Shown in pieces: positions 21,553 to 31,877 of a stretch of DNA of 64,000 nucleotides. Position 1 is the stretch's first letter. Every line of letters starts with the position of its first letter. The notes below the pieces were generated by a model, which was given only the letters and a program-made list of their open reading frames with translations, was not told the DNA's origin and did not search any database. A program made the position numbers and the translations under genes. The stretch lies in NCBI GenBank assembly GCA_036346255.1, contig CM070636.1, forward strand, positions 29,891,539 through 29,955,538, read 5' to 3'. Source of the DNA: Ampelocalamus luodianensis (taxonomy: Eukaryota > Streptophyta > Magnoliopsida > Poales > Poaceae).

Positions 21553-22739
21553 ATCCTGCATAGTTTTTGATCTGGATCGGTCGCATATACTGGATATGTG
21601 GTAGTAGTAGATTGGATCTATTACTGGTTTGGTCTGATAAACTAGATCGGTTCATATGGATGGAACGATCTGGGCACTGGTCGATAAGATTGATCGTTGT
21701 TCGGCGGTAGTAGATGGGTCTTGTGAGGAGGTATGAGCTAAAAGGACTAGATGGTTTGCTGCGCTTGTTTATGACCACATTGCATGATACTTCTACCGGT
21801 CGAAATTCCGCTATCGGAGTATGCCACAGTGTGAGACCACCATGCTGGGTAATCGTACTGCGCGTTATAGGTAGTATATGTTCATGTCGCCCGATAGAAT
21901 TAGATTCTATGCATAACTCGTTTTTGCAGGGTTTGATGTGAATAGTATGGCCCATTATGTATGTGATGCATGAATGGATTTTCATGGCTTGCGTGTCATG
22001 CTATGAGATAGCCATCGAGCTACATATTATTGTATAATAGTTTGTGTGCCGACATGTGATGCTTGAAATTATCCTCTGTAATTCATTTCTAGCTTTTAAG
22101 ATCGGAGATGTCAAGCATGGTGGTCGGAGGACAAGAAGCATGGTGATAGAGATCATCATGTTAAGGGTCATACTATTTCACAGTTTAATATGATTATCTG
22201 TGAATATTTGTGTTTATTCCTGCTATGCTATTTGATCATGTTTTATCATTAGATGTTTTGACATAATAGAGTAGTATCCCCCAGGAAAAATTAAGTAAAA
22301 TTGATGCCTTTTCAATTGCTGCGCCTATCACTATTTTGATCGTTAATTGGCAGGTCTACCAAAGTAGGGTGCCATTAATTATCTTAATAAGATAGGGTGG
22401 ATGTCGGACACCACATGCATAGTGTTGGTTTTACTTAACAAGGCTATCAAAACAGTTTTGGGCCTTGGGGCATAGTATTGGTCGGAAGTGCATGGAGATG
22501 TCACCGATCAAACAAAAGTCATATGTGATATGATTAGCAAAGGGTTGCTTATCTAAAATCACTAAGTTTATAGTAGTGATGCCAAAGCTCACTAGGACTT
22601 AATGTTTTATGGATCTTGAGCTCACTATATGTTGTTTGAGGGAAACATGGTTTATAGTGGGAGTATCTTTTATTAAATCGTTTAATAGAAGATCTTACAT
22701 AAACATAGTGTTGAATTTTTGCATATTATGTTGTAGATC
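21553..22739 (+). other. RLC-3 untranslated leader
   Basis: About 1.2 kb between primer site and gag start without a recognisable gene. A long leader is usual for BARE-type elements. Confidence 0.7.
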
Positions 22740-23541
22740 ATGGCACCTACTTTTAATTTGCGATCTATTCTTGAAAAGAAAAAGTTGAATGGTTCAAATT
22801 TCATTGACTAGTTTCGTAATCTGAGAATTGTTCTCAAACAAGAAAAGAAGGATTATATTCTAGAGGGTCCCTATCCCGAAGAACTGAGTGCCGATGCACC
22901 TCGTACTGAAAAGAATGCTTATGAGAAGCATTGCAATGACGCAGTCAATGTGCACTGCCTAATGCTTGCTACCATGAACTCTAAGCTTCAGAAGCAATAT
23001 GAGATCACGGATGCTTACAATATGATTGTGAGTCTGAAGGGTATATTTCAGGATCAAGTAAGGGTAGAGAGATTTAATACCTTTAAGGCATTGTTTCTTG
23101 TAGGTTGTCAGAAGGCAACCCAGTGAGTCTTCATATGATCAAAATGATTGGTCTCATTGAGAGCTTGAAAAAGTTTGGTTTTCCCTTAGCCAAGAGTTGG
23201 CTACTGATGTGATTCTCCAATCGCTCCCTACGAGTTTTGAGCCTGTCATACTAAATTTTTATATGAATGGCATGGAGAAGTCAATGACTGAGTTACATAG
23301 TATGCTTAAAGGTGCTGAGGAGAGCATCAAGAAAAGTTCCAATTATGTGATGATGATTCAAAAGACTACAACCTTCAAGAAGATGGGTAAGTCGGGAAAG
23401 GGTAAAGGCAAAGGAAAGACTCAAGATGAGATGGAGAATCTCAAAGTTAAGCTTAGGAAGCTTAAGCTGGGTCCTAAGCCTGACATAGAATGTTACCATT
23501 GTCATGAGACTGGGCATTAGAAGAGAAATTGCAAGAAGTTC
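22740..23541 (+). pseudogene. RLC-3 gag
   Basis: ATG at 22740 opens MAPTFNLRSILEKKKLNGSN, a typical copia gag start. Codon 24 is TAG (22809-22811). Two frameshifts, near 23105 and 23192, bring the reading into the frame used by all of pol. The zinc knuckle reads CYHCHETGH followed by TAG (23518-23520), then KRNCKKF, so the CCHC motif is complete apart from the stop. Gag would form the particle that packages RNA. Confidence 0.85.
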
Positions 23542-25248
23542 TTGGCAGAGATGAAAAAGAATAAAGGAAGTAAGACTTCCAGTTCAGGTATAAATGTTAT
23601 ACAAAATAATCTTGCCAGTTCTCCGACCAATTCTTGGGTATTTGATACCGGATTGGTTGCTCATATTTGCAATTCAATACAGGGACTGAAAAGGAGTAGA
23701 AGTTTGGCAAGAGGAGATGTTGATCTTCACGTGGGCAATGGAGCAAGAGTTGTTGCATTAGCTATTGGCACTTTACCATTAGCTTTACCCCCAGGATTAG
23801 TTATAGAACTAAATAATTGTTATTATGTTCCATCTTTAAGCAAAAACTTTATTTTTGTTTCATGTTTAGGAGCAAAAGGTTATGAGTTTAGAATAAAGAA
23901 CAATTATTGTTCAATTTATTTTAAAGATATGCTTTATGACCATGCTCCATTGGTGAATGGATTGTATGTTTTGAATCTTGAGGATGAACCCATCTATAAC
24001 ATTAATGCTAAGAGACTTCGACCTGATAATATGAATCCCACTTATATTTGGCATTGTCGACTAGGTCATATAAATGAGAAGTGCATGATGAAGCTCTATA
24101 AAAATGGTCTTCTAAACTCATTTGATTTCGAATCATTTGAAACATGTCAATCTTGTTTACTTGGCAAGATGACAAAAGCACCTTTCACGACCAAAGGTGA
24201 GAGGGCGAGTGACTTGTTGGCCCTTGTACATATGGATGTATGTGGACCAATGAACACTTCAGCTAGAGGTGATTTTCAGTACTTCATAACTTTTATTGAC
24301 GACTTTAGTAGATATGGCTATATCTACTTAATGAGACATAAGTCTGAATTCTTTGAAAAATTCAAAGAATTTCAGAATGAGGTATATAATCAACTTGACA
24401 AGACAATTAAATGTCTACGATCTGATCATGGAGGAGAGTATTTGAGCCATGAATTTGGTAATCATCTAAAGAAATGTGGAATTGTTCCACAACTTACTCC
24501 GCCGGGAACGCCTCAATGGAATAGGGTGTCAGAACGATGAAACCAAACATTGTTGGACATGGTTCGGTCAATGATGAGCCAATCTGATCTTCCATTACAA
24601 TTATGGGGATATGCTCTAGAAACAACTGCTTTCACTTTGAATAGGGTTCCATCAACAATTATGGAAACGACATCATATGAGATATGGACCGGGAAGAGTC
24701 CTAGATTGTCTTTTCTCAGGATATGGGGTTGTGAGGCGTATGTTAAACGTTTGACATTTGACAAACTCACACCCAAGCCTGATAAGTGTTTCTTTGTGGG
24801 GTATTATAAGGAAACTAAAGGATATTACTTTTATAATCGGGATGATAACAAAGTGTTTGTTGCCCGTAATGGTGTATTTTTTGAGAAAAAGTTTCTTTCT
24901 AAAGGAGTCAGTGGGAGTAAGATACAATTCAAAGAAATTCAGGAACCATCTAAAAATGTTTCAACTCCTATTGAACCTCTACAGGATGAACAAAATATTG
25001 TCGAACCTGTAGATGAAGCATCAGCCCCACGTAGATCGAAAAAGCCACGTCAATTGCCTATATGGTATGGGCATGACGTATTATTGTTGAAAAATGATGA
25101 GCCTAAAACTTATTCAGAAGTGACCGTGGACCCCGACTCTGAGTCATGGCTTAAGGCCATAAGATCCGATATAAAATCCATGTATGACAATCAAGTTTGG
25201 AACTTGGTTGATGCACCTAATGGTGTTACAACCATTGAGTGCAAGTGA
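23542..25248 (+). pseudogene. RLC-3 protease and integrase
   Basis: One frame, interrupted only by TGA at 24538-24540. The protease motif reads D-T-G-L (WVFDTGLVAHICNS). The pre-integrase zinc-binding part has WHCRLGHINEKCMMKL and CQSCLLGKM (H, H, C, C all present). The integrase core has HMDVCGPMNT, FITFIDDFSRYGYIYLM (first D), CLRSDHGGEYLS (second D) and, after the stop, the region that should carry the glutamate. The C-terminal part includes FLRIWGCEAYVKRL and CFFVGYYKETKGYYFYN. Frame conservation makes this the best-preserved polyprotein in the window. Confidence 0.9.
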
Positions 25249-25811
25249 ATTTTTAAGAAAAAGATAGATATGAATGGAAATATTCACATTCATAAGTCAC
25301 GACTGGTTGCGAAGGGTTTCAAACAAATTCAAGGTGTTGATTATGATGAAACTTTCTCACCTGTTTCTATGCTTAAGTCTATCCGGATCATTCTAGCTAT
25401 TGTTGTATATTTCTATTATGAGATATGGCAGATAGATGTCAAAACGACTTTCTTAAATGGAAACCTAAGTGAAGATATGTACATGACACAGCCTGAGGGT
25501 TTTGTCAATCCAAAGGAAGCTAGAAAGGTATGCAAGCTTAAGAAATCCATCTATGGATCAAAGCAATCATCTCGGAGTTAGAACATTCGTTTTGATGAAG
25601 TTGTGAAAGGGTTTGACTTCATCAAGAATGAAGAAGAACCTTGTGTTTACAAGAAGATTAGTGGGAGCAAACTTGTGTTTCTGATATTGTATGTGGATGA
25701 CATACTACTGGTTGGAAATGATATTCCAATACTTGAATCTGGTAAAACTTTATTGAGAAATAGTTTCTCCATGAAAGATTTAGGAAATGCAGCATATATT
25801 CTTAGTATAAG
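25249..25811 (+). pseudogene. RLC-3 reverse transcriptase, truncated by deletion
   Basis: Same frame as integrase, with TGA just before it (25246-25248) and TAG at 25579-25581. Motifs: HKSRLVAKGFKQIQGVDYDE, WQIDVKTTFLNGNLSEDMYM with the first aspartate, and LILYVDDILLVGND with the YVDD box (about 25690). The frame ends at ILSIRIYRD. From 25812 the sequence is LTR, so the C-terminal RT, RNase H, polypurine tract and LTR start are lost. Confidence 0.9.
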
Positions 25812-25881
25812 GATCTATAGGGATATCATGAGGCAAAGGGAGAATACACGAGTAGGTCGCTTAGTTCGATCAGTTACAGAC

Positions 25882-26121
25882 TGGTCGTATGGAGATACAA
25901 GCTGGTCATAGACTGGTCGAACATAATCACAGAGTGGTCCAAACCTGGTCGTAAGGAGTTACGAACTGGTCGAGACCAAATATGAACTGGTCGTACATAG
26001 TTACTGATTGGTCGTACTTAAGTATTAACTAGCCGTAAGGAGTTACGAGCTTGTCATACCTAAATACGGACTAGCCGTGACGAGAAACGAGCTGGTCGTA
26101 AGTGATGAGGACCTGGTCGTA
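25882..26121. promoter_or_regulatory. Helically phased TGGTCGTA array in RLC-3 3' LTR
   Basis: Starts at 25882, 25903, 25914, 25935, 25946, 25967, 25988, 26009, 26030, 26051, 26072, 26093 and 26114. This is the same 21/11 pattern as in the 5' LTR without a single indel, although many bases differ. The TATA box TATATAAG follows at 26313-26320, 199 bp after the last site start. Confidence 0.7.
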
Positions 26122-26312
26122 GATCATATTGCATTAAGGTTCGTCCGATATAATTTATGTGTATTCAAGAATCGTTATGTTCTACTAGGGACCGCTACGA
26201 CTCGTGATCGGAAAAGGGTTTCTGAGTCATAACCGACTACGCATAAACCTAACGGGTCACACACTTAACGGGATGGAACAAAATGTGTTCAGATAGCATC
26301 CGCCATGGACAC

Positions 26313-26320
26313 TATATAAG
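26313..26320 (+). promoter_or_regulatory. RLC-3 3' LTR TATA box
   Basis: TATATAAG inside CACTATATAAGGAAATG. Transcript start would be about 30 bp downstream. Confidence 0.65.
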
Positions 26321-26754
26321 GAAATGCTTGAGGCTATTGAGGAGAGGCAATACACGTTAGTTGTTGCACCGAAACCCTAGCCGCCATCTTCCTGAGAGCC
26401 CCGCCATGCCACTTGGTGCTAGCACACTAACGTACAGTTGTTCCTTCCCTGGACATGTGGATAACGTAGAGGCGCTGCTGCGGTTACTGTTACGCTTGAG
26501 GACGATCCACGATATTCACAAGTGTCGATGTTTTAGAACCGATCTTACGTAAAGATTGTTTGATTCGAGGGTCTCCATAATTGATCACGCAGACAGGAAA
26601 GATACAGGGATTTTTATAAAGGTTCGGGCCTTCTCCAGAGAGAAGAACAACCCTACTCCTGTGTATTGTATTGCGTATGCTGGTTACAATCAGTGGAAAA
26701 TACTTAGGCTTGCACTACTACCCATTGCCCTCCTCTTTCTCTCTGACTGTAGTC

Positions 26755-26763
26755 CTTTTATAG
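26755..26763 (-). promoter_or_regulatory. RLG-2 LTR TATA box (minus strand)
   Basis: CTATAAAAG on the minus strand; the same sequence occurs at 39054-39062 in the other LTR. The palindrome array lies 250-430 bp upstream of it in LTR orientation. Confidence 0.6.
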
Positions 26764-27012
26764 TATGTGAGGAGATAGTCGTTTCAGGTCAAGAGGCGCC
26801 TCATTATTCCGTATAATGTAACGTAATAATGGCAGTAATCACCGGAGTAGTAAACTCCCCACGTCGCCTGGCGGTTTATCAATCAGAGATAATGGTGCGT
26901 TACATGCAGTTACTCCAGAGAATAACTGCGTATATTGGCTGCTCAGATCCTGTAATCAATTGAGCCTACAAACAAGTGGACCCGACTAACTACGAGGTAG
27001 TCGTGACTAAGC

Positions 27013-27187
27013 TGGTTGTAGAAGGACTTACGACCAGGGGGTAATCGTAGAAAAGCTTATGACTGGGTACTGGTCGTATAAGGACTTATGACCAGAGGTG
27101 ATCGTAGAAGAACTTACAATCACATAGTAGTCGTAGAAGGACTTACGACTGTAGGGGTGGTCATAAAAGAACTTACGACCACCTGGT
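27013..27187. promoter_or_regulatory. Palindromic 29-bp repeat array in RLG-2 3' LTR
   Basis: Six units start at 27013, 27042, 27071, 27099, 27128 and 27158 (intervals 29, 29, 28, 29, 30). The core is TGGTCGTA-GAAGAAC-TTACGACCA, a dyad with 7-9 bp arms around an 8-base centre. Where the left arm has AGTCGTA the right arm has TACGACT, and where it has GGTCGTA the right has TACGACC. Confidence 0.8.
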
Positions 27188-27344
27188 TGGTTTCCCCCCT
27201 TAAGGCTATAAGGAGAATACTTAATAGCTGTATGACGCCATATTTACCCATAATATTAATTACAGATAAATAGTAAAATAAGGATTATTAGATCCTCATC
27301 ATCTAGCCCCCTAGCCTCAAGTGAAAATAACTTACTTGGGTAAG

Positions 27345-27520
27345 GAGTCGTATATGTTATTACGACCACAAAGTGGTTGTAAAGTGAAGGTCGAAGGAAA
27401 AACTCTTCAACGTGTATTTATTTTGACCAGAAATATACTTGGTCAAGAAGGTTGTTGAAAATCTTACGACTACGAGGTAGTCGTGGAAAATCTTACGACT
27501 ATGAAGTGGTCGTAGTATGA
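27345..27520. promoter_or_regulatory. Palindrome array between LTR and antisense gene
   Basis: At least four less regular units, including TAGTCGTGGAAAATCTTACGACTA minus its ends (arms TAGTCGT / TACGACTA) near 27478, AGTCGTA...TACGACC near 27347, and TGGTCGTA near 27508. It lies just outside the LTR, about 400 bp upstream of the antisense gene start. Confidence 0.65.
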
Positions 27521-28740
27521 TGATCGAAAGTAAACCTTTCCGACTGATATTTCATTTGACCAGAAATATACTTGGCCAAGAAGGTATTTTCGCTTGAGGT
27601 GTAAAGATAGCCTCGGTTTTCTCAAACAGGTAGATTTAAGAAAATCTGTCCGTTAGAGCAATTCCTGAAGCGGTGGGAACCGTTGAGTTTCTACGACGTT
27701 TCATTTCAAGCGCACGATTATAAAAAACTGACCGTAGGGGTGATTTTAGGGTTCTTACCTTTCCCCAATTCACCTTGAGTGTTCATCGAGTTCGCCCTCT
27801 CCACCGCCAGCAAATCCGTATACTTTCTTGAAGCCTTTTCAAATCCAAACCTCCTTCTCGTGAGAAAAAATGGCCGGAATCGTTTCTTAGTGGGCCGAAT
27901 CATAGATGGACACGGCGAAGATGAAAGATTTGGTCGTTGTTGGGAAGATTCCTGAAAAGGTACTCGTGAAGTGGATTTCGGCTGCTGGGCAACACTGTCC
28001 GTGGGGGGAAACTGGGCAAATCCCGGTCTTCCAGCGTATTGTGAGTGGCCTCCAATTACCTGCTCACCCTTTTCTCACATTCGTACTCGAGCACTAGGGA
28101 TTCCTGCGGACCTCGAACTCTTCTAGTATTACTATGGAATGGCTCGACAAGTTGGAATTGCTGGGAGTTATGGTCTGAAGCTCCATGACGGGAAGTCTAA
28201 GGAGTACATTCAGATGTTCACCGGTCTTTGTGGCCGGGGTGGAAGAAGAAGTGGTTCTACTAGGAGTTCATCGAGGAGGACAGCCTTTCATTTGCTGAGA
28301 GGATTTCTTCCTGGGACTCGACCCCCAGGGATCTTGACCGAATCGCCCCTTATATTCAAGCTATCAAGGACTTGAAGGCAGGGGACTCACCGGATGGCAT
28401 GTGGTGAAAGATTTCATCACACGCTGCATTAGTTCCTTGAAGAAACGAGTTCCTCCCATGTGGAAGTACTCGATGACAACAGACCCGACCAGGGATTACA
28501 AGGAGGGTAAGTGAAATTCTTACTTTTGACTCTCATTTTGGTTAATCTTGATTTGGTCTGTTGAATATTTTATCTGTTTGCACAGATCTTTCACATGTGG
28601 AGATTGACGCCCGTATCAAGCTCATCTGTGAGAAGGGTTCATCAAATGTGGCGGCTCCTCAAATCCTAGCGGTTCTGACCGTAGAGGAAAAGAAGGAACG
28701 CCTAAAGGTAATCGGAAATCGACTTCATTTTAGGCTTTTA

Positions 28741-28857
28741 CAATCGTAGAAAGACTTACGACTAGGAGTTTTGTCGTAGAAAAAATCTTACGACCATGAG
28801 CTAGTCGTAGAAGAACTTACGACTAAAGGATGATCGTAGAATGACTTACGACCACTT
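28741..28857. promoter_or_regulatory. Palindrome array inside intron 2 of the antisense gene
   Basis: Four units start at 28741, 28771, 28802 and 28831 (30, 31, 29 bp apart). The third has perfect 8 bp arms TAGTCGTA / TACGACTA. The array lies wholly within the proposed intron 28708-28891. Confidence 0.75.
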
Positions 28858-30308
28858 AGTAATATTTTTTTATGATTTAAACGGAAAGTAGGCATGGGAG
28901 ATCGCCAAGACGACGCGAGGTCGAATTGGTGATTGTTAGGGCAGTGGCGGAAACGGAGCAAGCAAAAGCTCCTCCAACCAAGAGGCGTCGACTTGTGAGG
29001 GTCGTTGATAAGGACGCCACAAGCTCGAGCCCGATTGTTCCAAATAAACCTTTTGCACAATTTGTGGCAGACATAGCTACTGCAGAGAAGGCAAAAGCGG
29101 CTAAAGCAGCCATAGCACCCAAACGCAAAGCCCCCAAGGCCAAGGCACCCTTATATTATGACAATAAGACTTTCGTAGTTTCTGCCTCTCGTGGCTTTGT
29201 CAAGCAGCTAGAAAAGGAGAACTAAAAAAGCTTCATGTCTTTTGTGAAGGAAACTACTGCTACAGTAGAGCCTGAGGTCGAGGGAAGCAATGCTCTTGAA
29301 GTGGTCGAGACAGGTCTCGGCCATTCGGGGAGTCAGGAGGGTCAGGAAGCAGTGAATCCTGTTCTCCTGATTGAATTTTGACCAGGAGTGGTCAAGAAGA
29401 AGTCGAAGAAATCTTCTATCGAGAAGTTTGCTTCCAAATTCCTGGTTAGGTCCAGGACGCAGAGGTATGTGAAAAGACAAAAGTGTAAGGACAACATTTA
29501 CCTTTTTGTTTCTCACGATTTTAATGTGCTTTCTTTTTTGTGATCTTAGCCCAACTCCTTCAGTCCACGAGGATGCTTCTTTTGAGAAGCCCGCTGTAAT
29601 TTCTTCAGCGAATGAAGGAACGACCACGGTAGTGGCTGAAGGGTTAGCCACTATTCCCGTGGTGGAAGAAGCTGTCGCTACTGAAGTTGCTACGACCACT
29701 GAGGTGATCGTAGGGATGGAGACGGAGACAGTAGAGGCCATGACGAAGGCGCCTAGAGAAGGTGGTGGTGAAAGCTCTGACCACCACACCAGAAAGGAAG
29801 TTGTCGAGGACTCCTCCCGGTCCTCAAGGAGGGCTGCTGTCACTAAATCGAGGAAAAGAGTACTTCAACTTTTGCTATGATTTCTTTGGCCCTGCTTCCA
29901 TCGTAGGATTTTCCGCCTTCAGATCTCACTACCGAGTCCCTCATCCCAGTAATATTCCCAACTGTGGGGAAGTTTTCGATGACGAACGTCTCAAAAAGGT
30001 TTGGTGGGATCGTGTCGAAGAGATGGATGGGCTGAAGGATCCAACAAGGATAGTCTCCATGTTTGCTCGGACGAGCATGAATGTAAGTATCTGACAATAC
30101 CTATAAACGTGGTTTTTTCCTCGCTTTTCATTGTCTTCCTTTTTTGCAGAAAGCTTTGGAACAAATTGCCACAGTTTACGAATACAACCAGCAACTTGTT
30201 AAGCTACGACAAAAGAAAGCGGAACTCTGTGAGCAGGCAGAGAGATGATAAGTGACTGATACTCGTAGTCGTTTTATGTTTCGACCTCTCGTACAGTACT
30301 CACAGGAG

Positions 30309-30480
30309 TAGTCGTAGAAAATCTTACGACTTTGATGCTGGTCGTAGAAACACTTACGGCCAGAAGATTATCGTGGAAAAACTCATGGCCAGGTAATGGT
30401 CGCAGAAGTATTTGTGACCAAAAGATTGTCGTAGGAAAACTTACGACTGTGAGGATGGTCGTAGAAAAACTTACGACCAC
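30309..30480. promoter_or_regulatory. Palindrome array inside intron 5 of the antisense gene
   Basis: Six units start at 30309, 30339, 30368, 30397, 30427 and 30457 (30, 29, 29, 30, 30 bp). The second reads CTGGTCGTA...TACGGCCAG, nearly perfect 9 bp arms. It lies between the exon ending about 30248 and the one beginning 30518. Confidence 0.75.
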
Positions 30481-31435
30481 TTGGCTCTGTGTTCATGCCT
30501 ACTCTTAACCTTTGCAGGTTCAAGGGTGACGAAAAGACCCTAACTGATTCGCTCGACTATGAAAAAGTCGAGACGAAAAAGCTAAGAGAAGAAATACATG
30601 ACCTTCTGAAGAAGCTTCAGGAGGCAAACTCTGCGACCCAACAGTTACATGAGGAAATAAACAGTAAATCTTTGAACTTACGAGTACTTATGATGGTGAT
30701 CTTCACCTTTTTAACTTCTTGTTCTTTTTCAGAAAAAGAAGTCGAAACAAGGGCTTTTCAAACCGAAGTGGGAACTCTTAAAACCGAGTTCGGAGAAAAG
30801 ACTCTGGTTGTTCATGAGATCTCCCGCATCGCCAAGGATAAAGATCAAGAAACTAAGAAACTAGATTCTCAATTAGCTGGTAAGTAATTCTTTACCTGCT
30901 ACCAAATTAGTTTTTCCATCCACTAAGAGCCATTTTATCTAACCAAACTCATTCCTTTCAGAGCGATTAGTCAAAAATAAAACGACTCCACGAGTCTTCG
31001 AGTTGTACCCAGGAGGAGATGAAGTCGATGAAGGTCAATCCTCAAGACAACATATCCCTCTTGAACAATGTACTCGGTGGGGTATGTGCTGAAGAAGTCA
31101 TTCTTCTTGAAGACACGATAACTGCTCACACGAGTGCCATTGGGGAGCAAGTCGGTACTTTGCAAGAGTTGGTGACCACTCTGAAGACCAACCAAACTGA
31201 CTCAATAAAGAAAGCGGTCAAAGGGGCTGTAAGCTATGTTTTAGCAAAACTTAAAGCCGGTGACCCCAATCTTAACCCTCATTCAATTGAAGTGACCTCA
31301 TCGCATTTGCAGCGTAAGCGAGCGGTGATTGAAGAGATGCAGTCGGTTGGCCAGAAGGTCGCGGAGGAGATGCAAATAGGATCTTCTCCGTCAGAGTAAT
31401 ATGTCAAAAGGATCCTCTAAAGACAAACTTTTTGT

Positions 31436-31437
<2 letters not shown>

Positions 31438-31521
<84 letters not shown>
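31438..31521. repeat. (TA)n microsatellite
   Basis: About 42 uninterrupted TA dinucleotides just after the antisense gene ends. Confidence 0.95.
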
Positions 31522-31524
<3 letters not shown>

Positions 31525-31877
31525 CTTCCCTTTTTCTACAAATCATCTTGTAGAGTAGTTAGTAACTCATAAGATAATGAATATAAAAGATAATTAGACC
31601 AGATATATGTAATCCTTCCTCCCTTCTTCCTTTGTCCTGCAAATCATCTTGTCAAGTATTTAGTAACTCAAAAGATAATGGACGAAAAAAGAAACCAAGA
31701 ATAAGAATTGAAGTCGTTTTTATAACTTTATCCTAGCCTCGACTATTTGCGTAGTTTATTTGAATAAACTAAGTAAATAGTGAAAAAATAGTTTCTGAAA
31801 ACAGAGAGGTTTGTTTAACTTATAGTTTTCGATCACGATTATCTTGCATTAGTCAAAAGAGTAGAAATGAATCGACG

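Larger units (their letters stand above)
25812..26522 (+). repeat. RLC-3 3' LTR, first part (5'-truncated)
   Basis: Matches the 5' LTR from about 14930 onward (ATATCATGAGGCAAAGGGAG). The first about 720 bp of the LTR are missing. It runs to the RLG-2 insertion. Target duplication of RLG-2 is ACAAG, 26518-26522 and 39635-39639. Confidence 0.9.
26523..27301 (-). repeat. RLG-2 3' LTR (779 bp)
   Basis: Plus-strand start TGTCGATGTTTTAGAACC and end GATCCTCATCA. It aligns along its whole length with 38819-39634, with many small indels. Contains a minus-strand TATA box and one palindrome array. Confidence 0.9.
27906..31399 (+). pseudogene. Antisense multi-exon gene of RLG-2 (Tat-type extra ORF)
   Basis: It runs opposite to gag-pol, between integrase and the 3' LTR. 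Proposed exons: 27906-28506, 28586-28707, 28892-29464, 29550-30082, 30150-about 30248, 30518-30663, 30733-30879 and 30962-31399. Introns begin GT and end AG, several with perfect GTAAGT donors (28507, 30083, 30880) and pyrimidine-TTGCAG acceptors. Exon 1 ends in KKRVPPMWKYSMTTDPTRDY, resembling the R-x-x-P-M-W...DPTR motif of plant 'putative gypsy type transposon' proteins (PF04195-like, from memory). Later exons are alanine/lysine-rich and then coiled-coil (KALEQIATVYEYNQQLVKLR; KVETKKLREEIHDLLKKLQE). Exons 1 and 3 contain stops and shifts, so it is a pseudogene now. Function unknown. Confidence 0.7.

Noticed and set aside
21545..21985. 146-codon minus-strand frame in the RLC-3 leader
   Set aside because: Lies in the untranslated leader opposite to the coding direction; no known domain.
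29208..29843. 211-codon minus-strand frame in RLG-2
   Set aside because: It is the complement of exons 3-4 of the antisense gene, whose splice sites and coiled-coil exons support the plus strand; it could in principle be sense-strand coding but shows no gypsy domain.
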